The notes: generated from the sequence alone by a model not told the origin. A stretch of 64,000 nucleotides of DNA from Leptotrichia buccalis C-1013-b (GCF_000023905.1 NC_013192.1:1674001-1738000); one strand, 5' to 3'; positions 36,901 to 43,730 are shown, counted from the first letter of the stretch. A program made the numbers and translations.

Positions 36901-37176
36901 GCCAGATACTTTGAGGAAAAAGGGCTTAGAGTGGAAACTGTTGGCAAAATCGAAGAAGAAGGAAAATATGAACACGATGTGCTAGGACTGATTTATAAAG
37001 GGCTTGTTGATATGGTAATAAATACGGCGGCTAAGAAAAAAACTGCAAGAAACGACGGATTTAAAATCAGACGTGCTGCAAGTGAGCAGGAAATCGCCTG
37101 TCTTACTTCACTTGACACGACGGACGCTTTACTGAAAGTTCTGGAATCTATTTCGTTTAATGTAAGTTCGATATAA
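33991..37176 (+). CDS. carB: carbamoyl-phosphate synthase large subunit
   Basis: A 1061-residue protein, normal for CarB. Two homologous synthetase halves are plain: [20 protein letters not shown] near the N-terminus and [20 protein letters not shown] in the second half, each followed by an ATP-grasp domain ([26 protein letters not shown]) and EVNPR. The C-terminal ~130 residues are the MGS-like regulatory domain ([27 protein letters not shown]). It assembles with CarA. Good AAGGAG site. A hairpin follows the stop. Confidence 0.97.
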   Translation: MPKRKDIKTILVIGSGPIIIGQAAEFDYAGTQACLSLREEGYKVILVNSNPATIMTDKEIADKVYIEPLTVEFVSKIIRKERPDALLPTLGGQVGLNLAVELHESGVLEECGVELLGTKLESIKQAEDRELFRDLMNELKEPVPESDIIHNLEEARKFVEKIGYPVIVRPAFTMGGTGGGICHNDEELEDIVTNGLRYSPVTQCLLEKSISGYKEIEYEVMRDSNDTAIVVCNMENIDPVGIHTGDSIVVAPSQTLTDREYHMLRDVSLKIIRALKIEGGCNVQLALDPYSFNYYIIEVNPRVSRSSALASKATGYPIAKIAAKIAIGLTLDEIINPVTKNSYACFEPSLDYVVSKIPRFPFDKFEKADRHLGTQMKATGEVMAIGRTYEESLLKAIRSLEYGVHHLGLPNGDEFSLEYILRRIQKVGDERLFFIGEALRRGVTPQEIHDMTKIDMFFLDKMKNIIDIEVELKANVNNPDLLLFAKRYGFSDKVIAHRWNTTEDEVYKLREKYSIKPVFKMVDTCAAEFKSETPYFYSTYEQENESIIGNKKKIVVLGSGPIRIGQGVEFDYATVHAVKAIKESGYEAIIVNNNPETVSTDFSISDKLYFEPLTEEDVMAIVELEQPEGVVVQFGGQTAINLAEKLSRHGVKILGTALEEIDNAENRDKFEALLHRLNIPQPLGKTAFDTETAVKNAAEIGYPVLVRPSYVLGGRAMEIVYREEELRQYMENAVKVSPDHPVLTDRYLVGKEIEVDAICDGETVVIPGIMEHIERAGVHSGDSIAVYPPQNVTDEQKQTLIDYTIRLARGLNIVGLLNIQYVISEGQVYVLEVNPRSSRTVPFLSKITGVPMANLAMKGILGETLKNKGYETGLIKESKNVYTKVPVFSFQKLKDVDTTLGPEMKSTGEVMGSDENLEKSLYKGLISAGIKVKDQGSVLFTISGAAKEEAYGLAKRFSDLGYHIMATKGTARYFEEKGLRVETVGKIEEEGKYEHDVLGLIYKGLVDMVINTAAKKKTARNDGFKIRRAASEQEIACLTSLDTTDALLKVLESISFNVSSI

Positions 37177-37222
37177 TTAAATATTGATTTTATAAAGTAA
37201 GATAAAAAATAAATTTTAAAAA

Positions 37223-37282
37223 TTACCAATTTCGTTAGTTTTATTTTAAATAGTAAAATTAGAGGAATTGGTAAAATTTTTA
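37223..37282 (+). terminator. possible carAB terminator
   Basis: TTACCAATT (37223-37231) pairs with AATTGGTAA (37266-37274), followed by AATTTTTAAT; a partly paired interior strengthens the hairpin. Confidence 0.45.
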
Positions 37283-37303
37283 ATAAAAAATGCTGGAGTG
37301 AAA

Positions 37304-38293
37304 ATGAATTATAAAAAAATAATATTAATAGCAACTTTATCAATTTTGTTATTTTCCTGCGACAAGTCATTTAAGGAAATTGGACAAAGACTTAGTATAA
37401 AAAAAGTTAAAAATGAGGAAATGGAAAAATACAATAGCTATATAGAGATTTACAATAAATTGTCAATAATTGATGATGAAATTTCATCATATATTGAAGC
37501 AGCTGGTGAAAATAATTCAATAAATATTGAGCAGATGAAAACTTTGGGAAATATTCCAGTTATTAAGATTGAAAGCCAAATTTTTGAAAAGCTGGAAAAA
37601 AATATTAATTCAAAATTTAAAATGGAAAAGCTGGATAATTCTGCTAAAAAGCTGTTGCCCATATTAAAAGAATTAAAAACAGCAACTGACACAATGGGAA
37701 ATTATTATGGAAAAAAGGAAAATTTAACGGATAATTTTGCTAAAAGTCAAGGATTGCATACAAGTTTTTTAAGAATTTACAAAAAATACAAGATAAGTTC
37801 AGATTTATTTAAAATGGAAATGGCAAAAGTATCAGATGAAAAAATGCAAAAAGTTTTAGAAACCTACAAAAATGAAGGCAGCATTATAAAATATAATTTA
37901 ACAATCCTAATGAATAACTGCGAATCCTTTATAGATAAGATAGACAATCCAAAATTAAGAATGACAACTTTTATAAAAGGTGATTTAGGAAAATTAAAGA
38001 AAATTCAGCAAAATATTTCAATCAGCTCAAATAGTTTCCAAAAAGTAATTGAAAATGAAAAACAGTTGAAAAAAGAGAATTATTCAAGAGAAAAATTGGA
38101 AATATTTAACAAACAGCTTGCACAATTTGAAAAATCAGTTACAATATTTATTAGGGAGCTAGAAAAAAATAAATTATTGAACATAAATCAGATTGAGAAA
38201 AAGATTTATTCTGAAAATTCAGCAGGGACTCCAAACGATGTAATTAAAAATTATAATAAATTAGTAAATGACTATAATAATTTAATGAATTAA
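37304..38293 (+). CDS. DUF3829-like lipoprotein
   Basis: A 329-residue lipoprotein: signal peptide with lipobox (ILIATLSILLFSC), then an all-helical, Lys/Glu-rich body whose start (EKYNSYIEIYNKLSIIDDEISSYIEAAGE) and end (VIKNYNKLVNDYNNLMN) look like the YiiG/DUF3829 family. ATG 37304 is chosen (GGAG 5 bp upstream) because it begins the signal peptide; an upstream start would add 12 residues. Function unknown; envelope-located. Confidence 0.72.
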   Translation: MNYKKIILIATLSILLFSCDKSFKEIGQRLSIKKVKNEEMEKYNSYIEIYNKLSIIDDEISSYIEAAGENNSINIEQMKTLGNIPVIKIESQIFEKLEKNINSKFKMEKLDNSAKKLLPILKELKTATDTMGNYYGKKENLTDNFAKSQGLHTSFLRIYKKYKISSDLFKMEMAKVSDEKMQKVLETYKNEGSIIKYNLTILMNNCESFIDKIDNPKLRMTTFIKGDLGKLKKIQQNISISSNSFQKVIENEKQLKKENYSREKLEIFNKQLAQFEKSVTIFIRELEKNKLLNINQIEKKIYSENSAGTPNDVIKNYNKLVNDYNNLMN

Positions 38294-38352
38294 CTTTTTC
38301 TTGTCTGCTTACTCAAGAAATAAATTATAAAAAAAATAAAAAGGGAAAATAA

Positions 38353-38892
38353 ATGAAAAAGAACTTGAATAAATTAGGAAGGTTTCTAAGCTTTATTTTA
38401 AGACATTCACCACAGACAATTGATATAAAATTGGATAAAAATGGATGGGCTGATGTAAATGAATTGATTAAAGGAATTAATGAAAATGGAAAAAAGATAA
38501 ATTTTGAAATGCTAAATGAAATTGTAGAAACAAATGATAAAAAAAGGTATGAATTTAATGAAGATTTTACAAAAATAAGAGCTTGCCAAGGACATAGTTT
38601 AGATGTAGATTTGGAACTAAAATCAGTAATACCGCCAAAATTTCTTTATCATGGAACAGCAGAAAGATTTCTCCCCAAAATTAAAAGTGAAGGAATAAAA
38701 AAAATTAACAGGCAACATGTACATTTGTCTGAAACTTATGAAACAGCCTATAATGTTGGAAAAAGACATGGAAAGCCTTTTATTATAAAGGTTTTGGCTG
38801 AAAAGATGTATAAAGATGGGAAAAAATTTTTTATTTCAAAAAATGGTGTGTGGCTAACAGATGATGTTGAAGTGAAATATTTGGAATTTTAG
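38353..38892 (+). CDS. kptA: RNA 2'-phosphotransferase (Tpt1/KptA family)
   Basis: A 179-residue enzyme of the KptA/Tpt1 family, which transfers an internal RNA 2'-phosphate to NAD+. N-terminal winged-helix part LGRFLSFILRHSPQTIDIKLDKNGW (8-32) with the RHSP motif, then the ADP-ribosyltransferase-like part: FLYHGTAERF, RQHVHLSETYETAYNVGKRHG and the C-terminal GVWLTDDVEVKYL. All conserved residues appear intact. In bacteria there is no tRNA splicing needing this step, and its physiological job is unclear. GGG-AAA site before the ATG. Confidence 0.92.
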   Translation: MKKNLNKLGRFLSFILRHSPQTIDIKLDKNGWADVNELIKGINENGKKINFEMLNEIVETNDKKRYEFNEDFTKIRACQGHSLDVDLELKSVIPPKFLYHGTAERFLPKIKSEGIKKINRQHVHLSETYETAYNVGKRHGKPFIIKVLAEKMYKDGKKFFISKNGVWLTDDVEVKYLEF

Positions 38893-38916
38893 ATAAAAAA
38901 GGAAGAAGGGATTTTT

Positions 38917-39897
38917 ATGAAATTGGGAATTATTGGTTCAGGAATGATTGTTCAGGAGTTTTTGCCTAGCCTTGTGAAATTGGAAGATTTGGAAATTTTG
39001 GGAATACAAGGGACAAAATCGGGAATTGAAAAAGTTGAGGAGATTTGTAAAAAATATAATATTCCGAATTTTACAGATAATTTCGACGAATTATGTAATT
39101 TTGGAATTGATACAGTTTATATTGCTGTTCCGAATTTTTTGCATTTTGAATTTTGCAAAAAGGCATTGGAAAAAGGAATCAACGTTATTGTAGAAAAACC
39201 AATTACAACAAACTATCGTGAAGCTAAGGAACTGGAAAAATTGGCTAAAGAAAAAAAATTATTCTTATTTGAGGCGATCACTACACTTTATTTTGAAAAT
39301 TATAAAAAGATAAAAGAGTGGATTTCAAAAATTGGAGACATAAAACTTGTTCAAAGCCAATATAGCCAATATTCCAGCAGATACGATGCTTTTAAAAGAG
39401 GAGAAATTTTACCTGTGTTTGACCCTGAAAAAGCTGGTGGGGCATTAATGGACCTAGGACTTTATAATTTGCATTATGTATTGGGACTTTTTGGAAAGCC
39501 TGAAAATGTAAAGTATTATGCAAATATTGAAAAAAATATTGACACAAGCGGAGTTCTTATGATGGAATATAAAAATTTCAGTGCTATGTGTGTATGTGCA
39601 AAGGATAGTGAAGGTGAGAGAATAGGAGTAATTCAGGGAAGTGAAGGAAAAATTGTAAGTGAAGAAGCTCCGGGACTTGTCGGAAAAGTTACGTTAAAAC
39701 TCTACGATGGAACGACAGAAAGTTTTGATGATGGATTTTCAAAGGATAGGGTTGTACCTGAATTTACACAATTTATTCGTGCAGTAAAAGAAAATGACTT
39801 GGAATTTTGTTATAGACAGCTGGAAAAAAGTCTGTTGGTAAGCGAGGTTCAGACAAAAGCCAGAATTGATGCAGGAATTAAATTTACACAAGACTAA
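38917..39897 (+). CDS. Gfo/Idh/MocA family oxidoreductase
   Basis: A 326-residue NAD(P)-dependent oxidoreductase. N-terminal Rossmann fold (KLGIIGSGMIVQEFLPSL, GIDTVYIAVPNFLHFEF, INVIVEKPITTNYREAKELE) includes the EKP motif with the catalytic Lys. The C-terminal domain has GGALMDLGLYNLHYVLGLFG. Members act on sugars, inositol or related substrates; the substrate cannot be told from sequence. It sits between kptA and a glycosyltransferase gene, 24 and 15 bp away, so these form an operon. Confidence 0.9.
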   Translation: MKLGIIGSGMIVQEFLPSLVKLEDLEILGIQGTKSGIEKVEEICKKYNIPNFTDNFDELCNFGIDTVYIAVPNFLHFEFCKKALEKGINVIVEKPITTNYREAKELEKLAKEKKLFLFEAITTLYFENYKKIKEWISKIGDIKLVQSQYSQYSSRYDAFKRGEILPVFDPEKAGGALMDLGLYNLHYVLGLFGKPENVKYYANIEKNIDTSGVLMMEYKNFSAMCVCAKDSEGERIGVIQGSEGKIVSEEAPGLVGKVTLKLYDGTTESFDDGFSKDRVVPEFTQFIRAVKENDLEFCYRQLEKSLLVSEVQTKARIDAGIKFTQD

Positions 39898-39912
39898 AAA
39901 TAAGGAGAAAAA

Positions 39913-40680
39913 ATGGAAAAAGAAAAAGAGATAGAAAAGGAAAAAGTTTCAATAATTGTTCCAATGTACAATGCAGAAAAATTTATTGGAAAAACAATTG
40001 AATCAGTTCTCGCTCAAACTTATCAAAATTGGGAAATGCTGATTATGAACGATGTTTCCACAGATAACAGCCTCGCCATTGTGAGTTTGTATGCAAAAAA
40101 AGATGAAAGAATAAAAATTGTAAATACTGAAAAAAATGTAGGCGTTGTAAAAGGAAGAAACTTTTTAATTGACTTGGCAAGCGGAAAATACATTGCATTT
40201 TTAGACGCTGATGATTATTGGCATAATGAAAAATTGGAAAAGCAGATAAAATTTATGAAAGAAAAAAATGCCAGCATTAGCTGTACAGAATACACAAGAG
40301 TCAAAGAAAATGAAGAAAAAATCAATGATGTTATTATAAAGGAAGAAATTTCTTACAATGATATGTTAAAAAATAACTATTTAGGCTGTCTTACAGTTAT
40401 ATACGATGCTAAGAAAATTGGAAAAAGATATTTTAAGGAATTGGAGAAAAATGAAGATTATGTTCTTTGGCTAGAAATTGTAAAAGATGTTAACACAATT
40501 TATGGACTTAAGGAAAACTTGGCATATTATCGAGTGCTGGATAATTCACGTTCGAGCAATAAAGTTAAGACAGCAAAAGTGCGTTGGGAAATTTACCGAA
40601 AAATTGAAAAATTATCGCTCTTGAAATCACTTTATTATTTTTTACATTATGCAATAAGGGCAGTATTGAAAAATGGATAA
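39913..40680 (+). CDS. family 2 glycosyltransferase
   Basis: A 255-residue GT-A glycosyltransferase: VSIIVPMYNAEKFIGKTIES (12-31), QTYQNWEMLIMNDVSTDNS, ERIKIVNTEKNVGV and the metal-binding FLDADDYW. The C-terminal ENEDYVLWLEIVKD holds the likely catalytic acid block. No transmembrane helices are obvious, though the last ~25 residues are moderately hydrophobic. It probably adds a sugar to a surface glycan; acceptor unknown. AAGGAG precedes the start. Confidence 0.9.
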   Translation: MEKEKEIEKEKVSIIVPMYNAEKFIGKTIESVLAQTYQNWEMLIMNDVSTDNSLAIVSLYAKKDERIKIVNTEKNVGVVKGRNFLIDLASGKYIAFLDADDYWHNEKLEKQIKFMKEKNASISCTEYTRVKENEEKINDVIIKEEISYNDMLKNNYLGCLTVIYDAKKIGKRYFKELEKNEDYVLWLEIVKDVNTIYGLKENLAYYRVLDNSRSSNKVKTAKVRWEIYRKIEKLSLLKSLYYFLHYAIRAVLKNG

Positions 40681-40710
40681 AAATAATTCTTAGTTTTTAA
40701 AATTTAATAA

Positions 40711-40760
40711 AAAAAAAACAGTCGTAAATATAATAACAATAATTATATTTTATGGCTGTT
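40711..40760. terminator. bidirectional terminator
   Basis: AACAGTCGTAAATATAA pairs with a right arm ending GGCTGTT (40760); on the minus strand a run of T follows, on the plus strand a T-rich stretch. Confidence 0.7.
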
Positions 40761-40807
40761 CTTAATTTTTAATTTTTAATATCAAACTTCAAAAATCAAA
40801 TAATTTA

Positions 40808-41224
40808 TTATAATTTCACTTCAACTTCACTTTCCAAGCTATATTCCATTTTCAAAAAATGCTCCCATCCTTCCAATACTCTCTTATATTCTTCAAATTT
40901 ACAGCTCCATATCGGATATTCCTCACAAATCCCAAAAATTGTATGTTCAAATTCAACTGTTTCCTTGTTAATCTTATGCTGAAAAGCCTGTCCGTCCCAA
41001 ATAATTTCCTTTAATTCTGCAGTTTCAATTTTTTCCAGCTTTAATAAAAAATCATCAATTATTTCTTCATAAGGAAAGTCCTCCATAATCCCAGTTACCA
41101 AGTATTTTATATATTCGTTCTTGTTTTTTTTATTTTCAAATATTTCTTTTTGAGAAAATTCTATTTCTGAAAATGCAGTCAATCCAAAATCTTCATCATT
41201 ATAATAACTAAATTTTATAATCAT
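40808..41224 (-). CDS. candidate immunity protein for the EndoU nuclease
   Basis: A 138-residue acidic soluble protein of no family I recognise. It begins MIIKFSYYNDEDFGLTAFSEIEF and has aromatic/acidic blocks (DFPYEEIIDDFLLKLEKIE, GICEEYPIWSCKFEEYKRVLEGW). It lies 45 bp downstream of the EndoU gene on the same strand, with a terminator after it. Small acidic proteins encoded directly after a toxin gene are commonly its immunity factor, so I infer that role from position and composition only. No strong ribosome binding site is visible close to the ATG. Confidence 0.6.
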   Translation of the reverse strand: MIIKFSYYNDEDFGLTAFSEIEFSQKEIFENKKNKNEYIKYLVTGIMEDFPYEEIIDDFLLKLEKIETAELKEIIWDGQAFQHKINKETVEFEHTIFGICEEYPIWSCKFEEYKRVLEGWEHFLKMEYSLESEVEVKL

Positions 41225-41269
41225 TTATGTTTTATATTTCCCTTCTTTAATATTTTATTCCAGATATTT

Positions 41270-41872
41270 TTATCGATTTTCATAAATAGGATAAGCCGTT
41301 ATTCTAGGACTTTTATAACCACGAATCAAAACTCCGCTTTTACTGATACCTTGCCACATATTACTGTCTTTTCCTTTTACATCTTTTCTATTTTCCCAGG
41401 CAGAATTTATTTCATCAATAATTCTAGCTTCATCCCAATTTTCAGGAAACATAGTATTCACTCCGCCATTAGAAGTTTTTGCCTGCCAAGTTCCATCTTT
41501 TTTCTTCACTTCAATGCTTGCCCGATAAACACCATTTTTAGCTGGATTTCCAACTTTTTTCACAATTCTGACATCCCCACGCAAAAGTGAATGTCCGCCA
41601 GTAACTTTCCCGTGAGAATTCTCATCTCCACCAATTATATGGTCATAATCTATATTATATTTTCGATTTCCACTTTTTGAACCTGAATCTTTAGGCTGTT
41701 TTAAATTTTGCTTTTTTTGATTAGCTGATTTTGAATTATCACTTTTATTATTTTGTGCAATAACATTACTTTGTGTATTCAAACCACGATTTTTACTTAA
41801 ATATATTTTCCCAAATCCAAGTACAATAATAATTAATACTAACAAAATTTTAGATATTTTATTTTTATTCAT
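41270..41872 (-). CDS. membrane-anchored EndoU-family nuclease
   Basis: A 200-residue protein: N-terminal hydrophobic helix ~8-25 (KILLVLIIIVLGFGKIYL, signal anchor or signal peptide), a basic Ser/Asn/Lys linker (~30-72), and a C-terminal bacterial EndoU domain. Motifs: HIIGGDENSHG (His78), TGGHSLLRGD (His94), GVYRASIEVKKKDGTW and NTMFPENWDEARIIDEI (Thr140). EndoU nucleases cut RNA and often serve as toxins; the two His are the expected catalytic pair. It lacks the large delivery domains of CdiA or LXG toxins. GGAGG lies 9 bp before the ATG. Flanked by an antitoxin-like gene upstream and a candidate immunity gene downstream. Confidence 0.85.
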   Translation of the reverse strand: MNKNKISKILLVLIIIVLGFGKIYLSKNRGLNTQSNVIAQNNKSDNSKSANQKKQNLKQPKDSGSKSGNRKYNIDYDHIIGGDENSHGKVTGGHSLLRGDVRIVKKVGNPAKNGVYRASIEVKKKDGTWQAKTSNGGVNTMFPENWDEARIIDEINSAWENRKDVKGKDSNMWQGISKSGVLIRGYKSPRITAYPIYENR

Positions 41873-42074
41873 TGATAGATTCCTCCATACTTATTATAAT
41901 AACTTCACTATTTTCAAGTTGTTTAATGCTTTTATTAAACATAGTCAAATTATTGTATTCTTTTTTACTTACCATGTACAAATTTTCATTTTTTACTATA
42001 GTTTGGCATCGTGTCTTAAAATTATTTCTAATATCCATTAACTTTACTAATAACATTTGACCACTCTTTTTCAT
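41865..42074 (-). CDS. short antitoxin-like protein
   Basis: A 69-residue protein. LMDIRNNFKTRCQTIV resembles the opening helix of Phd/YefM antitoxins and ENLYMVSKKEYNNL resembles their conserved strand-helix, but about ten residues that usually lie between them are missing. The C-terminus (NSEVIIISMEESINE) is acidic. It overlaps the EndoU start by 8 bp, so translation is coupled. It could be a shortened DNA-binding antitoxin/regulator of the operon or a remnant. The start may also be ATG seven residues in (MLLVKLM). Confidence 0.6.
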   Translation of the reverse strand: MKKSGQMLLVKLMDIRNNFKTRCQTIVKNENLYMVSKKEYNNLTMFNKSIKQLENSEVIIISMEESINE

Positions 42075-42092
42075 ACATTTTTCCGTATTTTA

Positions 42093-42121
42093 ATTATAAC
42101 AAATTTATATTTTAAAATCAA
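42093..42121 (-). promoter_or_regulatory. promoter of the EndoU operon
   Basis: Minus-strand TTGATT (42121-42116), 17-bp spacer, TATAAT (42098-42093). The mobile cassette's target duplication begins only 3 bp upstream of the -35. Confidence 0.75.
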
Positions 42122-42124
42122 TAT

Positions 42125-42133
42125 TGTAAACTT
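42125..42133. repeat. 9-bp target-site duplication, left copy
   Basis: TGTAAACTT, directly abutting the first base of the inverted repeat (CACGACAA). An identical copy abuts the right end at 43722-43730. Confidence 0.85.
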
Positions 42134-42277
42134 CACGACAAGTGCATGAAGATTAGATTAAATTTTTAATACTCGCAAATATAGAAAAAACAGCTATTAA
42201 AAAAATTAACTAACTTATTTTTTGATAATATTTTTTGATATTAGATTATTTTAATGAATTTTTAATATTTTGTGATG
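42134..42277 (-). repeat. left terminal MITE-like repeat
   Basis: About 144 bp. Reads as the reverse complement of the right repeat from CACGACAAGTGCATGAAG inwards, including the GCAAATATAGAAAAAACAGC block. Its inner end (TTTTGTGATG) is a worn version of the TTTGTCGTG end seen in the right copy, so this copy is shortened and decayed internally. Confidence 0.8.
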
Positions 42278-42295
42278 TAAAGTAAATTTAGGTCC

Positions 42296-42324
42296 TTGCT
42301 TTTCTCTTTTTCTTTGTGTATAAT
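42296..42324 (+). promoter_or_regulatory. promoter of the cassette genes
   Basis: TTGCTT (42296-42301), 17-bp spacer, TATAAT (42319-42324), just inside the left repeat. It gives a leader of ~310 nt before the DUF1722 gene. Confidence 0.65.
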
Positions 42325-42593
42325 TAAATAGAACTTGAGTAAACTTATTATAGTATCTGAAGAACTTAAATGCAATGCCTATTTTGCACATTGTCAGTGC
42401 TACTTTCAATACTCTTATCTTAGCCGTAATGAACATTCAAACGAGAAGATAATAAGAAAGATTGCATTAGAAAAGATGTCATTCTAAGAGCCGAAAAATG
42501 AAGCGATTACCATTATGATATAGCACTTTGAGGCTACGCTCTTCCGACTCTTTTAAAAAAAATAACTAACGAAAAATTGAAAGGAGAACATAG
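42325..42593 (+). other. long structured leader of the cassette operon
   Basis: No certain gene. A 50-codon frame (TTG 42335 to TAA 42487) containing YFAHCQCYFQYSYL has no ribosome binding site and starts at the predicted transcript start, so it may be a gene remnant. Around 42486-42543, AAGAGC and GCTCTT can pair. The region is less AT-rich than its surroundings. Confidence 0.35.
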
Positions 42594-42647
42594 ATGAAGT
42601 TAATGCTCATATATGATTTGAATATCTTGAAAGAAGGGCTGATGTGA
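42594..42647 (+). CDS. 17-residue upstream peptide
   Basis: MKLMLIYDLNILKEGLM, preceded by a strong AAGGAG 7 bp before the ATG. Its stop overlaps the GTG start of the DUF1722 gene (ATGTGA), the usual layout for translational coupling. It may be a leader peptide or the residue of a lost gene's N-terminus. Confidence 0.45.
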   Translation: MKLMLIYDLNILKEGLM

Positions 42648-43048
42648 ACCACATGAATAAAAAAAAAGAATGCGAAGAGCTATGGGCAAAAAATAAATAT
42701 TATGTGTTAAGCAAATCGCATAAAGTATACTTAGAAATAAGAAAGTATTTGAAAGAAAAAGAAATTGATATTGTATTTATTAATGAAAGAATACAAAAAG
42801 TAAAGGATATGAAAGAAAGTAAAAAAGATTTTAGTAATGCAATTCTTCATTTATGGGGATATTTCAAAAAAAAAGCAACGAAGATCGAAAAACAAGGATT
42901 ATTTAACATACTGGAAGAATATATGGGAGGGAAAAATAATCAGAAATCGGTAATTGAATATATCAATACTTTACTAAAGAAATATCCAAATAAATATTTA
43001 CAAGAATCTACTTTATTAACAGGAGAAAAAGATGAGACTATGGCATGA
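42644..43048 (+). CDS. DUF1722 (YbgA-type) protein
   Basis: A 134-residue soluble protein of the DUF1722 family: ELWAKNKYYVLSKSHKVYLEI (the family's FxxxHKxxLLAHS block), FSNAILHLWGYFKKKATKIEK (the HxxGYFK block), LEEYMGGK and KYPNKYLQESTLL. In E. coli ybgA is adjacent to the photolyase gene phr, and DUF1722 also forms the C-terminal half of TudS (thiouracil desulfidase); its own activity is unclear. GTG 42644 has AAGG 6 bp upstream and is coupled to the 17-residue peptide. The glycosylase gene starts inside its 3' end (17-bp overlap). Confidence 0.82.
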   Translation: MNHMNKKKECEELWAKNKYYVLSKSHKVYLEIRKYLKEKEIDIVFINERIQKVKDMKESKKDFSNAILHLWGYFKKKATKIEKQGLFNILEEYMGGKNNQKSVIEYINTLLKKYPNKYLQESTLLTGEKDETMA

Positions 43049-43400
43049 ACAAATTATTCATCTATTGCCTAAAAACCAGCTTCTTGGTCAACATAGAGAA
43101 TGTTGTGCACTTAGGGGAAATGGATGGAAAAAGAAACATAAAACAGTAGATTATGTATTTTTATATTCTCCATATTATTTATTTATTTATCATTCATTGG
43201 TTATGGATGAAATGGAAAAAAGAGGGTATAAAGTTTCTAAAGAATGGAGAGATAAGAATTATAGGGGAAAGAAAGCAGAAAATTACAATAATCTTGAAGA
43301 AAAAATTATAGATAGCCCGATTTACAAAGAACATGATAATGAATATTTAGTTGAGTGTATCGAAAACTTGCGAAAAAAAGGGATTAAATTGGAACTATAA
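43032..43400 (+). CDS. pyrimidine-dimer DNA glycosylase (TIGR02328 family)
   Basis: A 122-residue protein starting MRLWHEQIIHLLPKNQLLGQ, followed by HRECCALRGNGWKKKHKTVDYVF and YSPYYLFIYHSLVMDEMEKRGY, which are the conserved blocks of the endonuclease V-like pyrimidine-dimer glycosylases. T4 endonuclease V uses its N-terminal amine and Glu23 and has an HRE tripeptide; HRECCALRG (22-30) places His, Arg and Glu the same way. It should remove UV-induced pyrimidine dimers. AGGAG with a 6-bp spacing lies inside the DUF1722 gene; the two genes overlap and are surely co-transcribed. Confidence 0.88.
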   Translation: MRLWHEQIIHLLPKNQLLGQHRECCALRGNGWKKKHKTVDYVFLYSPYYLFIYHSLVMDEMEKRGYKVSKEWRDKNYRGKKAENYNNLEEKIIDSPIYKEHDNEYLVECIENLRKKGIKLEL

Positions 43401-43429
43401 AAGTTTTGATCGTTTTAACTACCACAACT

Positions 43430-43465
43430 CATTGTCCCACAAGGGAGACACGAGCCAATGATTCT
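43430..43465 (+). other. hairpin after the glycosylase gene
   Basis: TCATTG and CAATGA can pair, enclosing a smaller TCCC-ACAA-GGGA hairpin. No T-run follows, so it is not a classic terminator. It may be an mRNA-stabilising or folding element within the cassette. Confidence 0.35.
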
Positions 43466-43509
43466 TGTAATAATTTTTAGATAACAAAAACAGCTGTGAA
43501 AAGAGAATT

Positions 43510-43689
43510 ATGAAAAGAGTATTGGTTATAGGTTCCCACGACAAACACATGAAAAATTTATTAAAATGCTCTAATATTGAAAAATATTATATTCAAAAAA
43601 ATATTAAGATAAAAAATTTAAAATATTATCGAAAAAACAAGTTACTTAATTTTTTTAATAGCTGTTTTTTCTATGTTTGCAAGTATTAA
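43510..43689 (+). pseudogene. third cassette gene, cut by the right repeat
   Basis: A frame begins at ATG 43510 as MKRVLVIGS, the sort of start seen in Rossmann or P-loop proteins, and from codon 10 onward (43537) it runs into the right repeat, giving AT-coded low-complexity sequence to a stop at 43689. It looks like the 5' stub of a gene truncated by the repeat; it may also be chance. Confidence 0.4.
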
Positions 43690-43721
43690 AAATTTAATCT
43701 AATCTTCATTCGTTTGTCGTG
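43537..43721 (+). repeat. right terminal repeat, a complete MITE-like element
   Basis: 185 bp bounded by its own inverted ends: CACGACAAACACATGAA at the left and the complement of CACGACAAACGAATGAA at the right. So this copy is a whole small element in itself, while the left copy is a worn inverted partner. No duplication matching TGTAAACTT is found at its inner edge. Confidence 0.82.
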
Positions 43722-43730
43722 TGTAAACTT
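43722..43730. repeat. 9-bp target-site duplication, right copy
   Basis: TGTAAACTT, identical to 42125-42133 and directly following the last base of the right repeat. Confidence 0.85.

Larger units (their letters stand above)
42134..43721. mobile_element. transposase-less mobile cassette (MITE-bounded) with two DNA-repair-type genes
   Basis: A 1588-bp unit. Its ends are inverted repeats starting CACGACAA; the first ~100 bp of the left end match the reverse complement of the right end with only about eight differences. TGTAAACTT flanks it on both sides in direct orientation, as expected for one transposition event with a 9-bp duplication. Inside are a promoter, a leader, a DUF1722 gene, a pyrimidine-dimer glycosylase gene and a truncated reading frame, but no transposase. 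It fits the definition of a mobile insertion cassette mobilised in trans. Promoters of the flanking genes survive on both sides. Confidence 0.85.

Noticed and set aside
42251-42436. 61-codon minus-strand frame in the cassette leader
   Set aside because: No ribosome binding site, runs against the cassette promoter and into the left repeat; I did not see transposase motifs in it.
43430-43465. Integron attC-like site after the glycosylase gene
   Set aside because: A hairpin exists but the R-box/L-box core sequences of attC are not visible and no integrase gene is near.
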